A stretch of DNA of 64,000 bases from Dioszegia crocea. Its lineage: Eukaryota > Basidiomycota > Tremellomycetes > Tremellales > Bulleribasidiaceae. The stretch covers positions 967,213 through 1,031,212 of the forward strand of contig BCKK01000009.1 in assembly GCA_001600615.1 (NCBI GenBank). Reading direction: 5' to 3'. Shown in pieces: positions 10,000 through 18,623 of this stretch; position 1 is the stretch's first letter, and the number at the start of each line of letters is the position of its first letter. Both the position numbers and the translations under genes were made by a program. Below the pieces are notes generated by a model. That model searched no databases. It was not told the DNA's origin and worked only from the letters and a program-made list of their open reading frames with translations.

Positions 10000-12249
10000 A
10001 TGTCCCTCGCCATCACCCTTCCCCAATCGGCTTCTACTACCCCACGCCTACCCGAAGAGGTCGCCGAGCAAATCTTCTCCCTGCTCGAAAGATCGCAACT
10101 CCCTCTCGTCAGCCAACTCAACAGAGCATACCATGACCAAATCTACCCTTCCCTCTACCAAAAGGTCTACATCGACCCCTTCCCCCGCGAGTCCTATTCA
10201 GGCGCGTCATTCGTCGCCGAATCAGGCGAGATGCCCGCCGGGATGGAACCCGCCGTGGCGATGGAGGGAGCCATCTACCTCCGCCTTCGCCACCTACCAT
10301 TTTTGAGAATCCCCAAATGGAGCCTTGGTACCTCCCTCCCTGGTCGGTTCACCTACATCACCCGACTCTGCATCAGCACCCACGTCAATGACGGAATCAC
10401 TTGCAAAGCCTATCTACCCCTCATCCTCCCCAACCTCCACACATTGCAGTGTATCCCCCAAACCGGCCTAGATCTCCCCCAAGTCCTCGACGTCTGTGGT
10501 GCATCCCGAATGTGCTTCGATGAAGAGTATTTGTGGGGAACCCCAGAAACCCACCCCCAATGCTCCATCCTCTCATCCCTCCATCCGCATCAACTCATCC
10601 TTGGCGGACCCCACACCACTCTCACTGGCGACGGCGCAGGCCTATGGTCCCAGGGTCGTATGCCTGCATCGCTCAAGGAACTCGTCATCTTCATCGGACA
10701 ATACCCACTCGTTCCCGGCCGATCATTCCTCGCCAATCTTCCCTCCACTATCGAACGGCTTACGTTAGTCTTTGCACCTGTCGAAGGCGAGGACGAATGG
10801 GTGCCGTCAATCTACCATGGCCAGGAGGATGCATCAGAGTATGAAGATGGCGCGGATGTTATTTACATCTACAAACAGTTGGCGAAGATCTGTAGGGGTG
10901 GAGCGAAGCAGGTGGAGATTGTTGGTCTGGAGCATGTCAGTGCGGAAGGAATGGGGTTTCCGGAAAATGAGGAGCCAAAGGCGTTAATGAAGGAGTTCAT
11001 CACAATAGTGTTGGTCGAAGGTGGAATGAAGAGGAAGAAGGCGCGGATGGTGCTGGCGAAGGTGAAGTTTTTGGACAGAGGGGAATGGGACGCACGGGAG
11101 ATGAGAGATCAGTCTCAGCTATCTGTAGCCCATCATAAATCAAACTTCCGCTCCCTCGCCAACATGTCGCTCGCCACACCCTCCCTATCGGCAAATCAAA
11201 CCAACCCCCGCTTTCCCCCCGAGATTTTCGACATCATCACCGCGTTCGCTGAAAGATCCCAACTCCCCATCATCATTCGCGTCTCCAAATCCCTGCACCA
11301 GTCTCTATCTCCTCAACTGTGGCGTAGCGTAATTATCGATGCGCTATGGGACGATGAGGAGATGATTGTCGCCAATACCGGTCAGACTCCGAAATACGTC
11401 TACTTCAATGTCCCTGCCTTTGGCATGGACGGTGCGATCGCAATGCCCTTTCATCATGTGCAGAGGATGTCAATAATCTCTCCCCTCTCTACCCTCCCAC
11501 ATCCATTCACATACATCACCCACCTCGCGCTCCGCGTACACGGCCGGTATCACTGTCACGGCCAGGATGTGTGCGCCGGAATTGACCCCCTCATCATGCC
11601 ATCTATCCGGACCCTCCAAATCGTCCCTCTGACTGGTCAAGAGGATACGATCCCTCTCGAAGCGTGCTCCAATTCCTGCCCACTCCTGACGAATCTTCGT
11701 CCCAAGGTGGTTATACTCGGCGGAATTGACACCGGGTTCACAGGCGATGCGGCGGGTCTATGGACCAGCGACGCTATTTTTCCCCCTTCATGGCTAGAAG
11801 AACTCGTCATCTACATCGGTAACTCAGCCTTTGAATTCGGTCCATCTTTCCTAGACCATCAATCAGCGCTTGGACGAATCACCTTCGTCTTTTTGCCCGT
11901 TGAACCGACGTCCAAGTGGATACCATCGGACTACTGCTACGAGTACGATTACGTATGGGGTGATGGTAGCTCAGAAGGACCGGAGCGGTTTCCTCTATGG
12001 ACGCGGTTGGCGATGGTCAGCAGGGATAAGGCGGAAATCGTTGAGTTTGTGGGTCTGGAGTTGATCGATCCAGATTGGATGGAGACGACGGTGGAGAAGG
12101 GGATAAAAGAGTTGAAGGAGGCTATGGTCGATCTTGATGTCAGGGATAATATAGATTATCGGGAGGCGAAAGCAGAAGCTGAGATGGTCAAATTCATGAC
12201 GAGGGATGAGTGGGAGGCGAGGGAGAGGGTCATCGGTGGGATGGCTTGA
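10000..12249 (+). CDS. double-length fusion of two F-box-like paralogues (units 3a and 3b)
   Basis: Single open frame without introns, 749 residues from the ATG at 10000 (context CACCATGTCC; the frame is open back to 9859). Residues 1-388 form a complete subtype II unit: LPEEVAEQIFSLLERSQLP, GDGAGLW, IERLTLVFAP and FLDRGEW near its end. Met389 (position 11164, context AACATGTCGC) starts a complete subtype I unit: FPPEIFDIITAFAERSQLP, GDAAGLW, GRITFVFLP. The linker is what would be the lost stop and a short leader of unit 3b, now read in frame. So two neighbouring genes appear joined after loss of the stop and spacer. It would give a protein with two F-box-like modules. Independent translation from Met389 is an alternative. 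Confidence 0.85.
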   Translation: MSLAITLPQSASTTPRLPEEVAEQIFSLLERSQLPLVSQLNRAYHDQIYPSLYQKVYIDPFPRESYSGASFVAESGEMPAGMEPAVAMEGAIYLRLRHLPFLRIPKWSLGTSLPGRFTYITRLCISTHVNDGITCKAYLPLILPNLHTLQCIPQTGLDLPQVLDVCGASRMCFDEEYLWGTPETHPQCSILSSLHPHQLILGGPHTTLTGDGAGLWSQGRMPASLKELVIFIGQYPLVPGRSFLANLPSTIERLTLVFAPVEGEDEWVPSIYHGQEDASEYEDGADVIYIYKQLAKICRGGAKQVEIVGLEHVSAEGMGFPENEEPKALMKEFITIVLVEGGMKRKKARMVLAKVKFLDRGEWDAREMRDQSQLSVAHHKSNFRSLANMSLATPSLSANQTNPRFPPEIFDIITAFAERSQLPIIIRVSKSLHQSLSPQLWRSVIIDALWDDEEMIVANTGQTPKYVYFNVPAFGMDGAIAMPFHHVQRMSIISPLSTLPHPFTYITHLALRVHGRYHCHGQDVCAGIDPLIMPSIRTLQIVPLTGQEDTIPLEACSNSCPLLTNLRPKVVILGGIDTGFTGDAAGLWTSDAIFPPSWLEELVIYIGNSAFEFGPSFLDHQSALGRITFVFLPVEPTSKWIPSDYCYEYDYVWGDGSSEGPERFPLWTRLAMVSRDKAEIVEFVGLELIDPDWMETTVEKGIKELKEAMVDLDVRDNIDYREAKAEAEMVKFMTRDEWEARERVIGGMA

Positions 12250-12942
12250 GAGTGCTTGAGTGGATGATTGGATCTGGTATATGGCTGAGCGCACTTCGTA
12301 GTGCGATTCAATGTATGAAGGGCTTCTTTTATCCATCTTTGGAATGTGTAGGCCTGAATATGCTGGCTGCTATCTGCTGCTATGGCTGACTTCACATCGT
12401 CACGATCGAAAGCCAAACGCCACACTCGTTTCGGATTTAGCCGAAGTTTAGCCGTTGTTGGCTCGCCAGCTAAGCTTAAGGGCAGACCTGCTTTGACGCA
12501 TTGCCATTACTGTGCACCCCTATAGGCTATACACATTCACAGATACCAGCTGCTGGCGCAGATACTCATAACAGCTCAGAAGCAACTATCGAGTCGGATG
12601 CGGGAGCTGTGCGGCCGGGACGTATACGACACTTTCCCGATCCAAATCCTTTTCACCGCCCAAATCGCCACCTTCACCACTGCGCTGACCTTGTCCAAGT
12701 CGTAAAGGTCCGCCATTGCATGCTGGAAGGCAGCTGTGGTGAAGGAAGCTAGCCATCGCAAGATGAACCGACCTCCTTCGCCCACACACACCGCCCCGAG
12801 CGTGTGTGTGTGTAAAGTGCGCCCGTGCCTTAATGGAAGTTGTCACTCATGCCTTTAGCACCCTTAAATACCTGCTCCCTCGCCCCACCATCACTCTCAT
12901 CTCTAGTTTTATCAATAGATGCAGACAGACCTCCTCGGCACC
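12250..12942. other. intergenic, promoter of unit 4
   Basis: No gene seen. It contains the inverted CA/TG hairpin at about 12782-12812, the shared promoter block, and a TTAAATA sequence about 80 bp before the ATG at 12943. Confidence 0.5.
12801..12832 (+). promoter_or_regulatory. shared TG-repeat / CGTGCCT promoter block
   Basis: A GTGTGTGTGTG run followed after about 10 bp by CCCGTGCCTTA, 110-140 bp upstream of the ATG at 12943. The CACGTCA half seen at the other two copies is missing. A CA run just upstream (12782-12790) could pair with the TG run as a stem-loop. Confidence 0.45.
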
Positions 12943-14055
12943 ATGTCGCTCTCCACTACCCTCTCCAATTCAATCCCAGCCTCACACCGCCTCCCCTCCG
13001 AAACCCTGTCCCTGATCTTCGGCCTGATCGAAAGATCCCAATACCCTACCGTCAGCCAAGTCACTAGAGCCTTCTATGACGATCTCTACCCTTCACTCTA
13101 CCAAAGTCTTCACATCGCCGTGCACAGAGACAAACCCATCCCCTCCTCATTCGTTGCCGAGTCAGGCGAGGTCCCGGCCGGTATCGAGCCCGCTATCGCG
13201 TTCGGGATGAAAGGTGCTATATACCTAGCTCTAAACCACCTGCACCGCCTAAACACCCTCTCCCCCACTCGCCGCCTCCCACTTCCTAATCGTTTCACCC
13301 ACATCAGTCGACTGAGCATCAGCACCCACTTTTATGACCAAGTCAATTGCAAGGCCTATCGACCTCTCATCCTTCCCAAACTCCACACTTTGCAGATCAT
13401 CCCCCATTCCGCACTTAAGCTTGCGCAGAGTCTCGATATCTGCTCTCGGCCACAAACTCTGGTCCTCGACCCCAAGGCACACCCCACATGCTCCCTCCTC
13501 TCCGCCCTCCACCCCTACCAAGTCATCCTCGGCGGTCCATACACCACTCTGACCGGCGATGGGGCGGGTCTGTGGACACAAGTTGGTCAAAGAACTTTTC
13601 CTCCTACGTGGCTGAAGGAGATTGTCCTCTTCATCGGCCGATATCCGCTCGTTTCCGGCCGCTCATCCCTCTCCCACCTTCCCTCTTCCATCGAAAAATT
13701 GGCATTGGTCTTTGCACCCGTCCAAGGCGAAGCGGAATGGGTGCCCTCGGCTGCAGTTAGCAGCGACGTTATGTCATCGTATGCTGGGAACGCGGATTTC
13801 GTCCAAGTCTGGAAACGACTGGCGGAGATTTGTAGGGGAAAGGCGGGGAAAGTGGAGATTGTCGGACTGGAGAACGTCAGTGCGGCAGAGATGGGAATTC
13901 CAGCGGGCGAGGATGAGAGGGAGTATGTCAGGGATATGATCTCCATGGCATGTGGCAGTGCTGGATTGGGCGTGACCGAGGCGCAGGGAGTGGCGGCGAG
14001 GATCGGGTTTCTGGACAGAGGGGAATGGGAGAAGCGGCAGACGGAGGGGTATTAG
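12943..14055 (+). CDS. F-box-like protein, tandem family unit 4 (subtype II)
   Basis: Intronless, 370 residues from the ATG at 12943 (context GCACCATGTCGC); another in-frame ATG lies 8 codons upstream at 12919. It starts MSLSTTLSNSIPASHRLP like unit 5. The F-box-like segment LPSETLSLIFGLIERSQYP is followed by SQVTRAFYDDLYPSLYQ. GDGAGLW, WLKEIVLFIGRYPLVSGRS and IEKLALVFAPVQGE follow the first half of the fused gene residue by residue, and the C-terminus FLDRGEWEKRQTEGY then stops. That terminus shows where the fused gene's first half would normally end. Role inferred as for unit 1. Confidence 0.85.
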   Translation: MSLSTTLSNSIPASHRLPSETLSLIFGLIERSQYPTVSQVTRAFYDDLYPSLYQSLHIAVHRDKPIPSSFVAESGEVPAGIEPAIAFGMKGAIYLALNHLHRLNTLSPTRRLPLPNRFTHISRLSISTHFYDQVNCKAYRPLILPKLHTLQIIPHSALKLAQSLDICSRPQTLVLDPKAHPTCSLLSALHPYQVILGGPYTTLTGDGAGLWTQVGQRTFPPTWLKEIVLFIGRYPLVSGRSSLSHLPSSIEKLALVFAPVQGEAEWVPSAAVSSDVMSSYAGNADFVQVWKRLAEICRGKAGKVEIVGLENVSAAEMGIPAGEDEREYVRDMISMACGSAGLGVTEAQGVAARIGFLDRGEWEKRQTEGY

Positions 14056-14346
14056 CTCAGTCAGGTCTAAGGGCACATCGTAGGTCTGGGAAGTTTAGAT
14101 TTAGGTAGGGGAATCATGCATAGCTGGTATCGTTAGCAAGTGAGCATGAAGCTGCTTTGGATGGGTATGCCTTGAATGGCGGCGGGAGTTTACGTAATGT
14201 ATCGGCCCGAAATGCCCAAGGGAGCTCTGGAGATAACGCCGCAAATTTCCGTACATGCCGGAGTCCGATACCGAGATGACTTCAGTTCTCACTCGAGGCA
14301 TCACAATTTTGATGAGAATTTGATAAGAAGGCTACTGAATTGCATG

Positions 14347-15471
14347 TTACTCCCAATAGATATACCTTTGCCGTTCCAGCCAATTATCTATGGTCAAAAA
14401 TCTAATTCTGTCCAAGATCTGGAGCGCCTCCTCATCCGAACTCCCAGCCTCGACGCATGCTCTAAAGATACACTCTTCCACAACATCCTCCCCCTCCTCT
14501 GTCTCATCGAAACCCAACGCTTCAAAACCGACATCGTCCAGCCCGACGATATCGACGTACCCGGCCAATTCTTTGCATATCTCCGCCAAACGCCGATAGA
14601 GGTAGATGAGCTGACCTCCCGGCGTGAATGGCGCCAAATCGTCCGCCTGGCCATGGAAGTCCGCCCACTCCCACGCCTTGCCGTTTTCGAAAGGTTCAAA
14701 GACTAATGTGAGTCGCTCGATAGTGTGGGGTAGGCCGACGAGGAAAGATCTGCCGGTAACGAGGATGGCTCGTCCGATGAAGACGACGAGCTCTTTGAGC
14801 CAATGAGGAGGGAACCGGCAATTTTCCTTCCACAGCCCCGCGCCATCACCAGTGAGTGTGGTGGATGGACCGCCAATGAGGACCTGTTTGGGGCGGAGCA
14901 AAGAAAGGAGGGGGCATTCTGGGTGTGATGCTGGATCATCCACTAGGTCTACCCAGTCGAACGTCATTCGGGATTGACCGCAGACGTCAAGGATTTCGGG
15001 GAGGTTGGTATTGGGATGAGGAATGAATTGTAGGGTATCGAGATTGGGCATGATGACTGGCCGATAGCCTAGGCAGGATGTGGGATCGTTGGTATGGGTA
15101 TTCAGGCAGAGTCGAGAGACAAAGGTGAAGCGATCCTCCAGTGGCTGACGGGAGATGGGACTGGTCAGAAGGGATAGGTGGCGAAGTGATAGATTGATGG
15201 CACCGCCTAATGCGACTGCCGGCTCGATACCGGGCAGTTCCTCATCTTCTTCAGCGATGAAGGATGTGGGGTGACCGGATGTATCGCCGTAGATGCTGAT
15301 GAAGATGTTTTCGTATAGGGAGGGGTAGATTTCGTCACGTTGTGCCTTGTTGACCTGGCTGACGCAAGGCAATTGTGACCTTTCGAGGAGAGTGAAGATG
15401 ATTCTTGTGATCTCATTGGGGAGGCGGTGTGAAGCCGGAACGGACTCAAGAGGGTCTGAGGAGAGCGACAT
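14347..15471 (-). CDS. F-box-like protein, tandem family unit 5 (subtype II, inverted)
   Basis: Intronless, 374 residues, convergent with unit 4 (291 bp between stops). N-terminus MSLSSDPLESVPASHRLP, then NEITRIIFTLLERSQLP and SQVNKAQRDEIYPSLYE, is the closest match to unit 4. GDGAGLW, WLKELVVFIGRAILVTGRS and IERLTLVFEPFE are kept. The inverted orientation suggests duplication with inversion at the edge of the array. Role inferred as for unit 1. Confidence 0.85.
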   Translation of the reverse strand: MSLSSDPLESVPASHRLPNEITRIIFTLLERSQLPCVSQVNKAQRDEIYPSLYENIFISIYGDTSGHPTSFIAEEDEELPGIEPAVALGGAINLSLRHLSLLTSPISRQPLEDRFTFVSRLCLNTHTNDPTSCLGYRPVIMPNLDTLQFIPHPNTNLPEILDVCGQSRMTFDWVDLVDDPASHPECPLLSLLRPKQVLIGGPSTTLTGDGAGLWKENCRFPPHWLKELVVFIGRAILVTGRSFLVGLPHTIERLTLVFEPFENGKAWEWADFHGQADDLAPFTPGGQLIYLYRRLAEICKELAGYVDIVGLDDVGFEALGFDETEEGEDVVEECIFRACVEAGSSDEEALQILDRIRFLTIDNWLERQRYIYWE

Positions 15472-16898
15472 GCTAAAGGTATAAGCGATTTGCTGAAGGA
15501 AGAGCGAGGCAGAGACGAGAAGACTTACGGGTGGGACGCTTTGGAGACAATTACGGATCTAGCTGTCAAGTATGGCCTACAAACGCGCAAGCAGTAGGAC
15601 TGTAACTCGACGGAGTAAGGGTGAGGGTTGTAGTTGTGATGGGCTGACGACAGCTTTGCAATGGGAGTCGAAAATGTGATGAAATGAGATGGCTATTGGC
15701 GTGGTGGAGGCTATCAACACCCAGCGGAGAATAGGGTGTAGTAGGCGGTGGACTGTCTGGTAAGGCACGGAAAGCCTATAGTGGGATTTAGAGAGGGTGA
15801 AGAGGTATTTGAGGTAAAGAAGGGGATGATGAAGTCTTTGATCCCTCTGCCCTGCACATTCGACTCTTCCGAGATTTCAGTTCGCATCTACACATCTTGC
15901 TTCCCCCAAAGGGGTAGCCGTGTGTAAAGGACTGCATATTCGGAGCTAATGAAGGCGAGGATTGTTTTGGTGAAAGGGATGTTGACGCGTCGCCTTTTGC
16001 CTCTCGGTGCCGGAGCACAAGGTTGGCGCGACTGGGGAGTGAAGCTTTGATACCAGCTTCCCCACGACCCAGTGGGTGTGCTGGCCGCTGTAGATGAGGC
16101 TCATAGGAGGGGTTAAGGCCTAAGGGTGTAGATGCAAGAGTGGCGGAGCGCAAAGCGCTTGCAGAGCTTGCAATCGGGTAACTCCGGATTGACGTTACAT
16201 CTCCTATTCCGCTCCTTGAGTCACCATCTTCTCGGCGAACCTACTTTGGTCGAGAATAGTATTATAAATTCACCGTACTGGATGCAAGATGATCAACATC
16301 CAGAACGAGCGCAATAGGGGATCAAAAGAGGGATACATTGATCTCGCCCGAGCAAGATTTGGCTGGTACGGCTATATCCGGTCAATCGTCTTTGTGCCAC
16401 TTGTGGCACTTTTTTGGGGAATGTTGATCGCGATATGTGATGATTGAGATACGATACGGACGGCAATGTGCTACTGGAGTTGTCGATAGTCGTCCTAGAG
16501 CCATGCGACATTATGCTGATGGTCGCAAAGACCCCCATGCACGTTTTCGCAGAAATCGGCCATGCTCCTCTATCCCCGTCAACACTGGTGCATACATTTC
16601 CCCCGATATCTCATACGTCTCGCCTCGGATTCCTTTCAAAACACATCGAGAGTGTGCTCTAGACCTTACCGCACCGCCTGCCCATGAATAAACAATGGGT
16701 CAAGGTAGGCGGCGAGACATGATGGAACGGATGGAGAATTCCCCGCGGCCATCTCCGGCCCGCGGGTCCGACCTTTTCGCCCAAATCTCCCTCAAATCTC
16801 ATCCTACTTCCTTGATCTCCGGCTCATACGACAGCCCTGGGTCTTGTCTATCCAACCATATCCAAAAGATACATGCATCAGGTGGAGGGGCGGCCCCC
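15472..16898. other. gene-poor stretch
   Basis: No supported gene; scattered short frames lack splice-linked continuations or family similarity. One small perfect hairpin (GTGCCAC, TT, GTGGCAC followed by a T run) sits at 16394-16415. Confidence 0.5.
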
Positions 16899-16903
16899 AA
16901 AAA
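16899..16903 (-). terminator. RNA polymerase III T-run terminator
   Basis: Five T residues on the minus strand begin about 9 nt after the tRNA discriminator base, as expected for a polymerase III stop. Confidence 0.6.
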
Positions 16904-16912
16904 GGTTTAAAG

Positions 16913-17013
16913 TGCCTCGACTGAGAATCGAACTCAGATTTAGGGATGCCACAGGATTCTGCGTCTTACGTAAGTTATGAGACCCTTGTACTAAACCATT
17001 ATACGATCGAAGC
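16913..17013 (-). tRNA. tRNA-Met (CAT), elongator, with 28-nt intron
   Basis: The acceptor strands GCTTCGA and TCGAGGC pair over 7 bp (one G-U), with discriminator A. D-arm GTAT/GTAC; T-arm CTGAG-TTCGATT-CTCAG, which is also a good B-box. The anticodon loop is CTCATAA with anticodon CAT after U33, interrupted between positions 37 and 38 by an intron at 16948..16975. Mature length is 73 nt, no encoded CCA. The anticodon stem AGGGT/TCCCT has a T-T mismatch at its loop end (31-39). The 28-nt intron position is the standard site for fungal nuclear tRNA introns, cut by the tRNA splicing endonuclease. Elongator rather than initiator identity is inferred from the T-loop TTCGATT. Confidence 0.82.
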
Positions 17014-18623
17014 TGCTTAAAACGCTTCGCCAACAACGGATATCAAGATTTTGAGCCGTTTATCTGAGTTTGAAGCCTTTTACGGCAATTTTGGGGTGTT
17101 GGTCATCCGAAAAGCTTGGGTGTGCTTTCATGCACGTCCAAGCGCCTCCTGTGTCTGTATGCGCTATCGCCTACGACCATACATTTGCTGGGCATAGCTA
17201 TCGGCAGTCCAGCTCGAAACATCATCATGCATCATGGGACGAAATGAAAAGAAGTACTACAAAATTCGAGGTTCAACTTTCGATGAGCTGTCGGCATTAC
17301 CTCGTCCAGTCGGTCTAGACAGCCTTCCAACCAATCTAAATGACTCCATCTTCTGATCTCCTATCCAGCAACACATCAGATCCCGCATTCCAGTCAGATC
17401 GCTTTGATATGCATATGTTCGCATCGGGATCAGCCAGACCAGCGGGGAGCGGAAGGAGGAAAGATATCTTGGTCAGCTGTCGAGCAGGCTCTGTGCCAAA
17501 TGCTCTGTGACATGGCTCGAGGGGAAATGCCCGGGACTTGTGGTCAGCCTCAGCCCAGCATGGAATAACCGGGGATGGGACGATGAAATGTAGACATCAT
17601 CGCGTGGAGCTGCGCTGAGAACGAAGGGTATGGTGACTGGATTCAGTAATAACACGAATGGAGTGTGCGCTGGGATCATCTAAGTCCTGAGACCTCAGCT
17701 GTGTGTAGGGGGCGTGCTGTGGCATTAGGGGCTGTGAGATTTTGATAGTAAATCAGGGCGGGCGAAAACGGCGCACAGAGTCCAGACTGTGTCACTGTTT
17801 GTTGGTCAGTAAGGCTAAGGTTTGGAGGATCTGCTCCATTCAACTCCCACATCACAGTATAGGCCACGTTTGAGGACCTTCATCGCGATGTGCTTGCTCG
17901 TGTCTGCAGGTCTTAGCAGCAGTACACAAAGCGTCAAGGCGGATGACATTACTGATAGCTATCCTGATGCTGCAGACCCCAGCCCCTCTACCGCAGGCAA
18001 GATTGACAGCGCTACTTTGGAGAGAATGTCAATGCCAGTGCTAGCCTTGCTGCTCCACTCAGGTCCAAGAAGCTTATTGCCTAATCGTGAAAAGATGCTT
18101 ACAATACGCGAAGGTGCCTATTTGCGTGTGTGTTCCTGATAAGCTATGGTAAATGATTAAGACGGAATGATTGGAACATCTTTTAAAACATGGACACGCT
18201 TTCACAACACCATCATATGAATAACATCAATGCAACCAATAGACCCTGTAGTATATATGTCATATGCAGCACACGGATGAGATGATAACAATCCAGCCCC
18301 TTCCCGCTGAGGAATGCTGTGATGCGGCTTACGATGCAGTGCTTACTAACACCGGCTAATATGGACCGGTACCATACCAGCCAAGCGGCCTTTGCAAGGA
18401 CCAGCATGATGCCTTGTTGAAGATTATACAATCCCTCTTGTATATATAGACTAGGCATAGACCGACACCTGCACAGAAGCTAGATAATCAATACCACACA
18501 CACGCATCCTTTCGCTCGGCCCCACCGCCCTTTGCCACGCGCCATCTCCATGCTTTCGAGACATCTCACTCGAACTAGGTTGACCGTACGTCCCCTTCTG
18601 GCCAACGCTGACAATAGTCCATC
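17014..18623. other. gene-poor stretch
   Basis: No supported gene. A 105-codon frame at 17822-18139 begins with a weakly hydrophobic segment but has no family similarity or linked exons. The last 500 bases look more AT-rich than the rest of the window. Confidence 0.5.

Noticed and set aside
15788..16153. 121-codon minus-strand frame
   Set aside because: No family similarity and unlike the codon use of neighbouring genes; no supported start.
16394..16415. Hairpin followed by a T run resembling a bacterial terminator
   Set aside because: The context is eukaryotic and no transcript end is expected here; the tRNA is about 500 bp away and has its own T-run terminator.
17822..18139. 105-codon frame with a weak hydrophobic start
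   Set aside because: No similarity, no linked exons and no promoter-like context; length is within chance for this composition.
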